Part shown: positions 25,938 through 34,136 of the stretch, piece by piece
Layout: each line of letters starts with the position of its first letter
Numbering within the stretch: position 1 is the stretch's first letter
NCBI GenBank assembly: GCA_965198185.1
Contig: CBDAOU010000001.1
Location: forward strand, 558,001-622,000
Source of the DNA: JAJECS01 sp965198185
GTDB taxonomy: Bacteria > Chloroflexota > UBA11872
Direction: 5' to 3'
DNA: 64,000 nucleotides
The notes under the pieces: model-generated
What the model was told of the DNA's origin: nothing
The model's database searches: none
The model's input: the letters and a program-made list of their open reading frames with translations, nothing else
Translations under genes and position numbers: made by a program

Positions 25938-28900
25938 CTAGATTCCTCGCTGCGCTCGGAATGACTTGGGGAGGCTCGGACTGACGGCAGGGGGCGTGGC
26001 GAGGTGGCTGAGGATGACGGTGAGCGCGACGACGACCCAGAAGGTGGCGGCCAGCTCGGGGAGGTAGAGGCTGCTGTCGACCATGCCGTGCACCAGCGTT
26101 GCCAGCATGGTCCCGCCGAGTCCGTAGACGAGCGCCTGGCCTCCCGGCGATGACCGCCGCAGCGCGGCGCGCCAGGTGCGGGCGTAGGCGGCCAGCACCG
26201 CGGCCAGGACGACGAGACCGGGGATACCCAGCGTGAGCCAGGTGTCGAGGGCGATGTTGTGGGCGTGCGAGATGTTGGGCTCGGCCCAGGCTTCCGGTCG
26301 GATGTAGTCCGGGTAGTGGTAGAGGAAGTTGTCCGGGCCGACGCCGAGGATGGGGTTGTCGGCGAGCATGCGCCAGGCGGAGTCCCAAAGCAGCGGACGG
26401 GCCGCCGTGGCGGCGTCCGACGGGCGCAGGAGTCGCGCGAGGTTGTCGCCGCCCGTGGTGACAATCGCCGCCAGCAGCCCGGCAGCCACTAGACCCGCCG
26501 CGAGCAGGGGCACTGCGGCGCGCACGCGACGGAGAACGGCACCTGGATTCCGGCTTCCGCCGGAATGACGGATGATGCCGCGCCGCCAGATGGGGATCAG
26601 CGCCACGGCGAGGCCGGCCAGTGCGCCGATCCATGCGCCGCGGCTGAACGTGAGCACCAGCACCGCCACCAGCAGCGCCACGGACGCCCATGCGGCGGTG
26701 CGGAGACGCGGTCGCGACGCGGCGGCGAGCGCCAGCCCAACCGCCAACGGCAGGGCGCGCTCCAGGATGAGCGCCAGGTTGTTGGGCGAGCCGAACAGGC
26801 CGCGCAGCCGCGGCGGTCCGGCGTCGGTGACGACGGCGCCCGTTGGAATGAGCGCCAGCGCGACGACGGCCGACACCAGGGCCCCGAGCACCAATGCGAC
26901 GCCGAGTCGCGGTGCGTCGGCGCGATGGCGCGCCACGCTGAGCAGGACCAGGAACAGCAGCGCCGGCTCGACGATGACCGTGCGCAGATCGCGCCAGGCG
27001 ACTCGGGAGAAGTCCGCCGCCACCGTGGCCGCGATGCCCGCGCCGATGACGGCGAGCGCGAGCCAGAGCCACACGCCGTGGTCCGACAGCCAGCGATGGT
27101 GGCCGATGGATTCCCGCCTTCGCGGGAATGACGGAGGCGCGGGAAGGCGCGGGAAGGACGGGAAGGGGCGCGGGAAGGACGCGGCTTGCTCTGGCCTGCT
27201 CCCACTTGCGCGGAGCCACCCGCCGGGGACCGTCGGCCAGCGGCGCTGCGCCAGCGCGTGCGCGACCCAGGCGATGACCAGCACGACGATGAGCGTCTCG
27301 CCCACCGGCCGGTCGTAGATGCCGGTGCGCGCGATGACGCCGACGAAGGGGATCGCGGCGACCGCCACGATGGCCACGTGGCGCGGCCGCGCCAGCGCCA
27401 GCGCGCCCAGCGCCGCCGCTAGCACCAGCCGAGCCAGGGTCCAGGCGGACGTGGGCGTGCCGTCGGGCAGCAGGGCGAACATCACGGCCAGGACGCCGGC
27501 GGCCACCTCGCCGGCGTGCAGGCCGAGCGGCAGCGGCCGATCCAGATCCTCCATGGACGGAATCCGTGCGACGGCCGCGCGCGCGGCGCGACCGCCGACG
27601 GCCCACACGAGCACGGCCAGCGCCAGCGCCCAGGCGCCCGCGATGCCGGCGTAGGGCCAGAGCGGCCGCGAGTTGCCTACCAGAGCGCCGTCGACGATCA
27701 CCAGCCCCCCCGACGACCGCGAGTCGCGCTCGGCCATGACCGTCAGCTCAAGCACGTGGGGGCCTTGGGTCAGGCCGCGGGCGACGGGGATGCGCGCCAA
27801 GCGCTCGACCTCCGGCGCGTAAAGATTCAGGATCGCCTCACCGGCGGCATTGCGCGGCAGGGCGTCGGCCAGGGCGCTGTGGCCGTCGACGCGTACGCGC
27901 ACCTGTCCCATGTCGGGGCCGCGCCGGGTGAGCAGGCCGACCGAGTCGCCCTGGAATCGCAGCTCCAGCCGCGCCTCGGGCTGACCGGTCTGGCGGTGGA
28001 ATCCGAGCGACGCCCAGTCGCTCGGCACCCGCGGCCATGGTCCAGCGAAGGTAAAGGCGGCGTGGGTTTCCTGGTGCAGGCCGATGCCGGCCGATGGCGC
28101 CGCCGCGTAGGCGCGTTCCAGCGCCAGCAGCGGGTCACGCGGCTGCAGGTCCTTGGTGAGCAGCCCAAAGAACGGCGTCGGGTCGTCGGGGTGGGTGTCG
28201 TGCGGCCAGCGCGAGGCCCAGATGATGATGGTGGGCAGCCAGGGCCACTGCTCACGCGCCCGCCGGATGCCGTCCACGGTCCAGGCCGCTTGGTCCGCCG
28301 CCGGGTGGTTGCCCCAGATGCCCTGATCGCCCTGCCAGCCGGGGGGCAGCGACATCCAGCCGTACTCGGAGGCCCAGATTGGCGTGCCGGTGTCGCCATG
28401 GGCCTGCATGATTTCGCGCCAGAGCACGGCGCGGGGGAAGTTGGTCCGCGCCGCCTCGATTCGCGGGTCGCGCGGGCCGGTGAACAAGCCGTAGGACATG
28501 CTGGAGGCCACGTCGAACGCGCCCTTGGCGCCCAGCTGATAGAGCCGGTCCAGGAACAGCAAGTCGCTGAGGTTGTCGGGCCCGGTTTCGATGGTGGGGG
28601 CCAGCCCGGCCAACACGATCACGGCGTCGGGATTGGCGGCCCGCACGGCCGCACCGACCTCGCGCAGCATGTCGAGGTAGGCGGCGGGGTCCGGCGGCCG
28701 GCCGCCCCATTCGCCGAACAGGTTGGGCTCGTTCCAGATTTGGAAATACTTCACCTGGCCGCGGTAACGCGCGGCCACCGTTGCGGCGAAGTCCGCAAAG
28801 TCGGTGAAGTCGGCGGGCGGCATCTGGATCGACGTGTTGTCCTGCGGGTCGAATCCGGGCGTGGCCCAGGCCGGGGGCCGGTCGAGCCGGGCGAGGATCT

Positions 28901-29270
28901 CGATGCCGAAGTGATTCGCGAGGTTCACGATGCGGTCGTACTTGGCCCAGGCATCGGCCCCGTGAGTGTCGATGTGCTCGCCCTTGACGAGCGGTTCGAT
29001 CTCCACCCACAGGATCTCTTGCCGAATGATGCCGATGCCCGCGCGGGCCAGGAGCTCGAGTTCGCGCTCGACCTTCGCCGGGTCCGCCTCACGATGGAGG
29101 AAGGTATTGGCGCCGATCGCCGGCGCGTCCGCATGGCGCAACTCCGGCAGCTCGGCGACGCCGAAAGTGACTCCTCGCTCAGTGAGGGCAGCCCATCCCA
29201 GGAGCCCGGCCGTGACGACGCCAACTAGGCCGAGACCCACGAGGACGAGGGCGACCCGTTTCAATGGCAT
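25938..29270 (-). CDS. Membrane fusion protein: clan GH-A glycosidase-like domain plus O-antigen ligase/Wzy-like domain
   Basis: An 1110-residue protein not recognised as a named enzyme. An N-terminal membrane anchor (residues 5-28) is followed by a TIM-barrel glycosidase domain (about 35-430) with the acid/base Glu181 in YFQIWNEPN and the nucleophile Glu302 in IWASEYGW, as in GH39/GH5-type enzymes. A beta-rich linker (to about 580) precedes about 12 membrane helices with the O-antigen ligase/polymerase signature FGSPNNLA, NPILGVGPDNFLYHYPDY and SHAHNIALDTW. It may trim and ligate or polymerise surface polysaccharide. Two REP-like repeats are translated in frame within the membrane part (SFPRRRES and RHSGGSRNP), and a third supplies the C-terminus. 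Confidence 0.83.
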   Translation of the reverse strand: MPLKRVALVLVGLGLVGVVTAGLLGWAALTERGVTFGVAELPELRHADAPAIGANTFLHREADPAKVERELELLARAGIGIIRQEILWVEIEPLVKGEHIDTHGADAWAKYDRIVNLANHFGIEILARLDRPPAWATPGFDPQDNTSIQMPPADFTDFADFAATVAARYRGQVKYFQIWNEPNLFGEWGGRPPDPAAYLDMLREVGAAVRAANPDAVIVLAGLAPTIETGPDNLSDLLFLDRLYQLGAKGAFDVASSMSYGLFTGPRDPRIEAARTNFPRAVLWREIMQAHGDTGTPIWASEYGWMSLPPGWQGDQGIWGNHPAADQAAWTVDGIRRAREQWPWLPTIIIWASRWPHDTHPDDPTPFFGLLTKDLQPRDPLLALERAYAAAPSAGIGLHQETHAAFTFAGPWPRVPSDWASLGFHRQTGQPEARLELRFQGDSVGLLTRRGPDMGQVRVRVDGHSALADALPRNAAGEAILNLYAPEVERLARIPVARGLTQGPHVLELTVMAERDSRSSGGLVIVDGALVGNSRPLWPYAGIAGAWALALAVLVWAVGGRAARAAVARIPSMEDLDRPLPLGLHAGEVAAGVLAVMFALLPDGTPTSAWTLARLVLAAALGALALARPRHVAIVAVAAIPFVGVIARTGIYDRPVGETLIVVLVIAWVAHALAQRRWPTVPGGWLRASGSRPEQAASFPRPFPSFPRLPAPPSFPRRRESIGHHRWLSDHGVWLWLALAVIGAGIAATVAADFSRVAWRDLRTVIVEPALLFLVLLSVARHRADAPRLGVALVLGALVSAVVALALIPTGAVVTDAGPPRLRGLFGSPNNLALILERALPLAVGLALAAASRPRLRTAAWASVALLVAVLVLTFSRGAWIGALAGLAVALIPIWRRGIIRHSGGSRNPGAVLRRVRAAVPLLAAGLVAAGLLAAIVTTGGDNLARLLRPSDAATAARPLLWDSAWRMLADNPILGVGPDNFLYHYPDYIRPEAWAEPNISHAHNIALDTWLTLGIPGLVVLAAVLAAYARTWRAALRRSSPGGQALVYGLGGTMLATLVHGMVDSSLYLPELAATFWVVVALTVILSHLATPPAVSPSLPKSFRAQRGI
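25942..25962. repeat. REP-like element (ATTCC...GGAATGAC), copy 1
   Basis: ATTCC and GGAAT arms flank a CG-rich loop and are followed by GAC. It is the 3'-terminal sequence of the fusion gene ending at 25938 and supplies its last codons (FRAQRGI). Three better-conserved copies are at 26547, 27110 and 51518. Confidence 0.55.
26547..26566. repeat. REP-like element inside the fusion gene, copy 2
   Basis: An 8-bp perfect stem (ATTCCGGC/GCCGGAAT) with a TTCC loop, preceded by TGG and followed by GACG. In the gene it is read as RHSGGSRNP, a peptide not expected in an O-antigen ligase and typical of translated palindromic repeats. Confidence 0.75.
27110..27129. repeat. REP-like element inside the fusion gene, copy 3
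   Basis: An 8-bp perfect stem (ATTCCCGC/GCGGGAAT) with a CTTC loop, preceded by TGG and followed by GACGG. It is read in frame as SFPRRRESI in a cytoplasmic or external loop. Adjacent simple repeats (gggaaggacg-like) encode the PFPSFPRLPAPP stretch and probably grew around it. Confidence 0.78.
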
Positions 29271-29518
29271 GCAGCGTGAACTGGAGAAAGCAGTCTCCCC
29301 AGCATGCCAGTGTCGGAACGGCTGAGGCGCTCTGTCACCGCGAGAGTTGGCCCTCGGCTTGCCACATTCGGGGCAGGTCGTGGCCGAGCAAGCGCCTGAG
29401 GTGGAGTGCCGCAACGCGTCGCGGGCCGCCAAGGAAACTCACGGATCATGCCTGCGCGCACCAGAGCTGTCGACATTGATCCACGCGGAGATTGCGGCTG
29501 CGGTGGCGGGGCGCCGTC

Positions 29519-29546
29519 TTGACAACGCCGGTAATTCGTCTACGCT
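29519..29546 (+). promoter_or_regulatory. Predicted promoter of the imelysin operon
   Basis: A perfect -35 hexamer TTGACA (29519-29524) is followed after 16 bp by TACGCT (29541-29546). It lies about 95 bp before the GTG start of the first imelysin gene and is directly followed by two inverted repeats suited to repressor control. Confidence 0.5.
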
Positions 29547-29552
29547 ACAGCC

Positions 29553-29580
29553 GCCTCTTAGTAGAGGCTAACGATGTTAG
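29553..29580 (+). promoter_or_regulatory. Two adjacent dyads, candidate operator of the imelysin operon
   Basis: GCCTCT-TAGT-AGAGGC (29553-29568) directly abuts CTAAC-GAT-GTTAG (29568-29580); a third half-site GGCTAACC follows at 29588. The GTTAG/CTAAC half-sites recall DtxR/IdeR iron boxes, although their order is inverted relative to that consensus. Placement just after the predicted promoter fits metal-dependent repression of an iron-uptake operon. This is inference from sequence symmetry. Confidence 0.4.
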
Positions 29581-29638
29581 GCGTCGAGGCTAACCGCTGA
29601 TAGCAGGCGGCCGGCGCGGTGCGGATGGGAGAGGGGCA

Positions 29639-30793
29639 GTGCGAAGAATCGTTCTCGTCGTGGTGGCGGGTCTCATGGCTGGACTGCTGGCGGCTTGCGG
29701 CGAAAGCGGGCCGACCACCGAGTTGAAGCAGGAGGTCGTGGCGAACTACGCCAACGGCGTCCACCACCTGTATTCGCAGAGCTTGGGCTCGGCACAGGCG
29801 ATGGACCGGGCCATTGACCAATTCCTGCAAGAGCCGACAGCGGCGCATCTGGAGGCGGCCAAGCGGTTGTGGCTGATCGCCCGCGACGACTATGGGCCGA
29901 CCGAGGCGTTCCGTTTCTACGACGGACCCATCGACCATCCAGACACAGGTCCTGAAGGGCTGATCAACGCTTGGCCGCTGGATGAGGCATACATTGACTA
30001 CGTGGTCGATAGTCCGACCGCCGGCATCGTCAACGACGCGGAAGCGTTTCCGGTCATCAACGCCGATCTGCTGATGTCGCTGAACGAAGAGGGCGGCGAG
30101 GCGAACGTGTCGACGGGTTGGCACGCCATCGAATTCCTGCTGTGGGGCCAGGACCTGAGCGTGGCCGGACCGGGTGAACGGCCGATTGAGGACTTCACCA
30201 CCAACGCGAATGCCGACCGCCGCGCCACGTATTTGGCCGTCGCGTCGGACCTCCTGCTCCAGCACCTGCAGGACATGGCAGATGCCTGGGCGCCCGGCCG
30301 CGGTGACAACTACCGCGCGGAGTTCACATCGGTTGCTCCGGACGAGGCTCTGCGACGGATCATCACCGGCATCGGCGAGCTGAGCCGCGGCGAACTCGCC
30401 GGCGAGCGCATGACCGTGGCCTACGAGGCACGGTCCCAGGAGGACGAGCACTCCTGCTTCTCCGACAACACCACCGCCGACATCGTGGCGAACGCCGCCG
30501 GCATACAGATGGTGTTTCTGGGCAATTTCGGCCAGGTGGCCGGTCCCGGAATCCTGAACCTGATTCAGGCGCAGGACGCGGAGATTGCGGACCAGCTTGC
30601 GGCGCAGATCGAGCGCAGCGTGAACCTGACGAAGGCGATTGACGCTCCGTTTGATCAGCACCTGCTTGAGGGCGTATCGGACGCGGAGGCCGGGCGCAAG
30701 GCCGTGCTTGACGCGATCGTCGCTCTGGAAGAGCAGACGGACACGATCGTCAGCGCCGCGCAGGCGCTTGGCATCACGATCAGTGTGAGCTAG
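29639..30793 (+). CDS. Imelysin-family lipoprotein (IrpA/EfeO-M75-like iron protein)
   Basis: A 384-residue predicted lipoprotein: signal peptide with lipobox LLAAC, then an imelysin (peptidase M75) domain. The family motif GxHxxE is GWHAIEFLLWGQD, and the region AKRLWLIARDDYGPTEAFRFYDGP and the Trp/Asp-rich NAWPLDEAYIDYV are characteristic. Imelysin proteins are surface or periplasmic factors linked to iron uptake in several bacteria; proteolytic activity is doubtful. Translation starts at GTG 29639 after GAGAGGGG. It is the first gene of an operon with a membrane protein, a di-heme oxidoreductase and a second imelysin, the usual association of this family. Confidence 0.92.
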   Translation: MRRIVLVVVAGLMAGLLAACGESGPTTELKQEVVANYANGVHHLYSQSLGSAQAMDRAIDQFLQEPTAAHLEAAKRLWLIARDDYGPTEAFRFYDGPIDHPDTGPEGLINAWPLDEAYIDYVVDSPTAGIVNDAEAFPVINADLLMSLNEEGGEANVSTGWHAIEFLLWGQDLSVAGPGERPIEDFTTNANADRRATYLAVASDLLLQHLQDMADAWAPGRGDNYRAEFTSVAPDEALRRIITGIGELSRGELAGERMTVAYEARSQEDEHSCFSDNTTADIVANAAGIQMVFLGNFGQVAGPGILNLIQAQDAEIADQLAAQIERSVNLTKAIDAPFDQHLLEGVSDAEAGRKAVLDAIVALEEQTDTIVSAAQALGITISVS

Positions 30794-30844
30794 TGGCGGG
30801 CCGTGGTCCGCGGCCTGGCGCGGAGGCTGCAACGGGGCGGCTCG

Positions 30845-31585
30845 ATGCGTGAGGCCGCGGATCACGTGCAGTTGCCGATAGCAGCCGCGGCCGGTTCACC
30901 ACCGGCCGCGGCCGCGCGATACGCGGGCACGCTGCTGATCCTGGCAGCGCTTGCAACGGCTGTCTCGGTGATTGGACGCGTGTCGGCGGCGGCCGACCAT
31001 CCCACCGTGGCGGAGACGCTGGCGGCCATCGCCGACCAGCGGGGGTTCTATGGCCTGAGCGGCGGCGGGCGCGTGATGGCGGGGATTGCGCTCGTTGCCG
31101 GGGCCTGGTTCCTGTTGCGGACGTGGATCATTCGCACGCGCCTGGGCACGCCGCTGGTTCCAATCCTGCTGGCCGTTGCCGGGACGTGTTGGACGGTGTC
31201 GGGCGCGTGCGCGGTCGCCTTGGCGGCAGCCGCGCCCGCAGGGCCGGATGTGGGCGGCACGGCCGCCGAGGCGCTCGACGCTTTGCACTGGATTGCCGGA
31301 AAGGCGGGTTTCGTGGCGGCCGGATTGGCCCTGCTCACCGCCGCGCGATATCAGTGGAGGGTCGGCGGACAGCTTCGCCGCATCGCACCCGTCTCGGCCG
31401 TCATCGGCTTGGCCATGCAATTCATCTGGATCGATGCCGCGACGGTCATGCACCCGATTGTGGGCACCGGCTTCTTCCTCTGGCTTCTGGTCGTCGGGAC
31501 CATGCTGGCAACCGGCCGGGTGGAACGGCACTTCACAGCCATGGTCACCGCATCCGCTAACCGCGGCAGGCCGCATGTGGGGTAG
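30845..31585 (+). CDS. Multi-pass membrane protein of the imelysin operon
   Basis: A 246-residue protein with about six hydrophobic segments, for example LLILAALATAVSVIGRV, VMAGIALVAGAWFLL, PLVPILLAVAGTCWTVSG and GFFLWLLVVGTMLATG. No catalytic motif was recognised; the layout is like small DUF998/DUF4386-type membrane proteins. It lies between the first imelysin and the di-heme oxidoreductase gene, so an accessory role in metal transport or redox is likely but unproven. The ATG at 30845 is preferred over a GTG at 30803. Its last codons form one arm of a 14-bp inverted repeat. Confidence 0.68.
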   Translation: MREAADHVQLPIAAAAGSPPAAAARYAGTLLILAALATAVSVIGRVSAAADHPTVAETLAAIADQRGFYGLSGGGRVMAGIALVAGAWFLLRTWIIRTRLGTPLVPILLAVAGTCWTVSGACAVALAAAAPAGPDVGGTAAEALDALHWIAGKAGFVAAGLALLTAARYQWRVGGQLRRIAPVSAVIGLAMQFIWIDAATVMHPIVGTGFFLWLLVVGTMLATGRVERHFTAMVTASANRGRPHVG

Positions 31586-31618
31586 GACGGCGTGGGCGGC
31601 GCCGCCACATGCGGCCTG
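31567..31618. repeat. 14-bp perfect inverted repeat at a gene junction
   Basis: Arms CAGGCCGCATGTGG (31567-31580) and its exact complement (31605-31618) are separated by 24 nt. It covers the 3' end of the membrane-protein gene and ends 20 bp before the start of the di-heme oxidoreductase gene. There is no T-tract, so it is not a classical terminator; RNA processing or differential expression within the operon is possible. Confidence 0.75.
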
Positions 31619-31638
31619 GTGCCGGTGACCCCGGGCCA

Positions 31639-33048
31639 ATGCTGCTGGTTGGAGCGCGGCGCGCCCTCGGGCGGCTGACGGCCGTGCTCGTGCTGGGCGG
31701 ATTGCTCGCCTCCTGCGGTCCCGACCGACCCGGCATTGACCTCGACTTGGTTTTCGACGAGCGGTTGGGCGGGGATACGACGGCGTTTAGCGCCGGCAGC
31801 AACGCGTTCGAGCTTTCCGCGCGCAACCTCGCCAATGCGGAGCGGCGCATCTTCGAGGTGGGCGATAGCTTCTTCAGCCAGAATTGGGTGACGGCGCCGG
31901 CATCGACCGAAGCGCGCGACGGACTCGGTGCGACGTTCAATGCGCAGTCGTGCTCGTCCTGTCACGACCGCGATGGCCGGGCCAAGCCGCCGGATCACGA
32001 CGAAGACCCTGAGCGCGGACTGCTGCTGCGGCTCAGCGTTGCAGGGCCCGACGGTCCGATTGACGACTCGGTCTACGGCGGCCAGCTGCAGGACCGCGCC
32101 ATCATCGGCGTTGCGCCGGAGGGGCAGATCGCCATCCGTTATGAGGTCATCGGCGGCAGCTACCCCGACGGTACGTCGTTCACGCTGCGCCAGCCGGTGT
32201 ACCTCATCCTGGCCCCGGCCTTCGGCCCGCACGATTCGGCGCTAATGATCTCGCCGCGCATCGCCCCCGCCACCATTGGGATGGGCTTGCTGGAGGCGAT
32301 TCCACAGGAACGCCTCCTGGAGCTGGCGGATCCAGACGACGCCGACGGTGACGGCATCTCAGGTCGTCCCAACATGGTGTGGGACATCCGGCGCAGCGAA
32401 GTCGTGCTGGGCCGGTTCGGCTGGAAGGCGAACGAGCCCACGGTGGAGCAGCAAGCCGCCGCCGCGTTTCTGGGGGATATCGGAATCACATCGACTCTGT
32501 TCCCCGAGGAAAACTGTCCGGCGGTGCAGGACGCCTGTGCGGCGGCACCCAACGGTGGCACGCCTGAGATTCCGGACGAACGGCTGGCCCAGGTTGAGTT
32601 CTACGTGCAGACTCTGGCCGTACCGGCCATGCGCAACGTTGACGACCCGCGGGTGCGACGGGGAGCGGAGCTGTTCGTCCAGACCGGCTGCGCCGCCTGC
32701 CATACGCCCAGGCACGTGACCGGGGACGACCACCCGGTGGAGCCCCTGCGCAACCAGACTATCTTTCCCTTCACGGACTTGCTGCTCCACGACATGGGCG
32801 AGGGGCTGGCGGACGGGCGGCCCGACGGCTTGGCCACCGGCCGCGAATGGCGCACGCCGCCGCTGTGGGGCATTGGCCTGGTGGAGGTCGTGAATCGACA
32901 CACCATGTTCCTGCACGACGGGCGGGCGCGAAGCCTCGAGGAAGCGATTCTCTGGCATGGCGGCGAAGGGCAAGCCGCTCGCGACCAGTTCATGGCCCTG
33001 ACGCGGGATGAGCGTGACGCATTGCTGCGGTTTCTGAGGTCGCTGTAG
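31639..33048 (+). CDS. Di-heme oxidoreductase lipoprotein (DHOR, DUF1111; IrpB-like)
   Basis: A 469-residue predicted lipoprotein (lipobox LLASC) of the di-haem oxidoreductase/putative thiol oxidoreductase family. Two c-type heme sites are seen: CSSCH near residue 110 and CAACH near residue 350. DADGDGISGRPN and FGWKANEPTVEQQ are family signatures. In other bacteria such genes accompany imelysins in iron-regulated operons, and a ferroxidase-like or electron-transfer role at the cell surface is assumed. The ATG at 31639 gives a proper signal peptide; an ATG at 31609 lies inside the inverted repeat. The next gene starts in a TAGTG overlap with its stop. Confidence 0.93.
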   Translation: MLLVGARRALGRLTAVLVLGGLLASCGPDRPGIDLDLVFDERLGGDTTAFSAGSNAFELSARNLANAERRIFEVGDSFFSQNWVTAPASTEARDGLGATFNAQSCSSCHDRDGRAKPPDHDEDPERGLLLRLSVAGPDGPIDDSVYGGQLQDRAIIGVAPEGQIAIRYEVIGGSYPDGTSFTLRQPVYLILAPAFGPHDSALMISPRIAPATIGMGLLEAIPQERLLELADPDDADGDGISGRPNMVWDIRRSEVVLGRFGWKANEPTVEQQAAAAFLGDIGITSTLFPEENCPAVQDACAAAPNGGTPEIPDERLAQVEFYVQTLAVPAMRNVDDPRVRRGAELFVQTGCAACHTPRHVTGDDHPVEPLRNQTIFPFTDLLLHDMGEGLADGRPDGLATGREWRTPPLWGIGLVEVVNRHTMFLHDGRARSLEEAILWHGGEGQAARDQFMALTRDERDALLRFLRSL

Positions 33049-34136
33049 TGACGAGGCTGCTGTTGGGGCTCTTGGCGGCGGGCTTGCTGATCCTGTCGGT
33101 CGGATGCGGGGAGGGCGGTCCCGACGACTCCGAGGTTTTAGTCAGTCTCACCGACCAGGTGATTGTGCCGACGTACCAGGCGGCGGCTACGGCGGCGCTG
33201 GAACTCGAGACGGCGCTCGACGACCTCTGCGCGGCGCCCTCCGACGACACGCTGCATGCCGCGCATCAGGCGTGGCGGGATGCGCGCGGCGCGTGGCTGC
33301 GATCGGCGGCGATGTCGTTCGGCCCGGTCATGGACCGACGCTCCGGCGGGCTACTCGACTGGTCGCCAGTCGAGCCGGAGCGGATCGAGCGAATGTTGGC
33401 GGAGAACCCGGCGACGACCGAGGAGACGGTGCGAAATACCCTCGCGTCCACGCAGCGCGGCTTTGGGGCGGTTGAGTACGTGTTGTTCGGCGAGGTCGCG
33501 CTGTCGCAGTTGTCCGACTCCGCGTCCTCGCGATGCGACTACCTGCGCGCGCTTGGCGGGGTGATCGCGTCCGAAACCGGCGCCATCGTCGAGGAGTGGA
33601 CGGTGTCGAGGAACGGCGGCCCCGCCTATCAGGCCTTCTTCACCGGGCGGGCATCGAGCTCGATGCTCGCGAGCGCGGCGGTCGCCGAGGTGGTGCGGAC
33701 GCAGGTCTTCCTCATCCGAACGCTGACGGACTTGCAATTGGCGGCCGCGTTGGGGCTGCGCGCCGACGGTCCCGACCTCGCGGCTATTCCCGGTGGCGCG
33801 GGGGGCAACGGACTGGCTGATCTGCGCGCGACGGTCCTGAGCATGCGGGATGTGTATCTGGGAGATGCCGACAACGACGGGCTCGGGGTTTCCCACCTGG
33901 TCACCCCGCTGTCGACCGCGGCGGACGAGCGCATGCGAATCCGATTTGCGGGTGCGTTGGCGGCGGTGGACGCCGTGGACGGCCCCTTGCGCGCTGCCGT
34001 CGTCGACCGGCCGGCGCAGGTGCGCGCGGTCTACGACCGACTGCTGGAGCTTCGCCGCACGCTCAACACGGAGGTGGTGAGCCTGCTGGGGATCGCGGTC
34101 GGTTTCAGCGACACCGACGGCGATAGCATGCGTTAG
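33048..34136 (+). CDS. Second imelysin-family lipoprotein
   Basis: A 362-residue predicted lipoprotein with signal peptide LLLGLLAAGLLILSVGC and an imelysin/M75 domain. The motif corresponding to GxHxxE reads GFGAVEYVLFG, so the His is missing while Gly and Glu remain, as in the second imelysin of many such operons. AHQAWRDARGAWLRSAAMSFGP is a family segment. It starts with GTG at 33048, overlapping the DHOR stop by one base (TAGTG), which indicates tight coupling. It probably works with the first imelysin and the DHOR in iron handling. Convergent, with a 4-nt overlap, to the HTTM gene. Confidence 0.9.
   Translation: MTRLLLGLLAAGLLILSVGCGEGGPDDSEVLVSLTDQVIVPTYQAAATAALELETALDDLCAAPSDDTLHAAHQAWRDARGAWLRSAAMSFGPVMDRRSGGLLDWSPVEPERIERMLAENPATTEETVRNTLASTQRGFGAVEYVLFGEVALSQLSDSASSRCDYLRALGGVIASETGAIVEEWTVSRNGGPAYQAFFTGRASSSMLASAAVAEVVRTQVFLIRTLTDLQLAAALGLRADGPDLAAIPGGAGGNGLADLRATVLSMRDVYLGDADNDGLGVSHLVTPLSTAADERMRIRFAGALAAVDAVDGPLRAAVVDRPAQVRAVYDRLLELRRTLNTEVVSLLGIAVGFSDTDGDSMR

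Larger units (their letters stand above)
29271..29638. other. 368-bp divergent intergenic region
   Basis: Between the fusion gene (minus) and the imelysin operon (plus). The left two thirds show no convincing ORF; a short GGAGA/TCTCC hairpin is at about 29281-29296. The right third holds a promoter-like TTGACA (29519) and two adjacent dyads, listed separately. Confidence 0.6.

Noticed and set aside
25867..27606. 579-codon minus-strand ORF with peptides such as VIPAKAGIH and SFRRKPESR
   Set aside because: These peptides come from the REP-like repeats read in another frame; the surrounding composition is not protein-like and the fusion gene occupies the locus.
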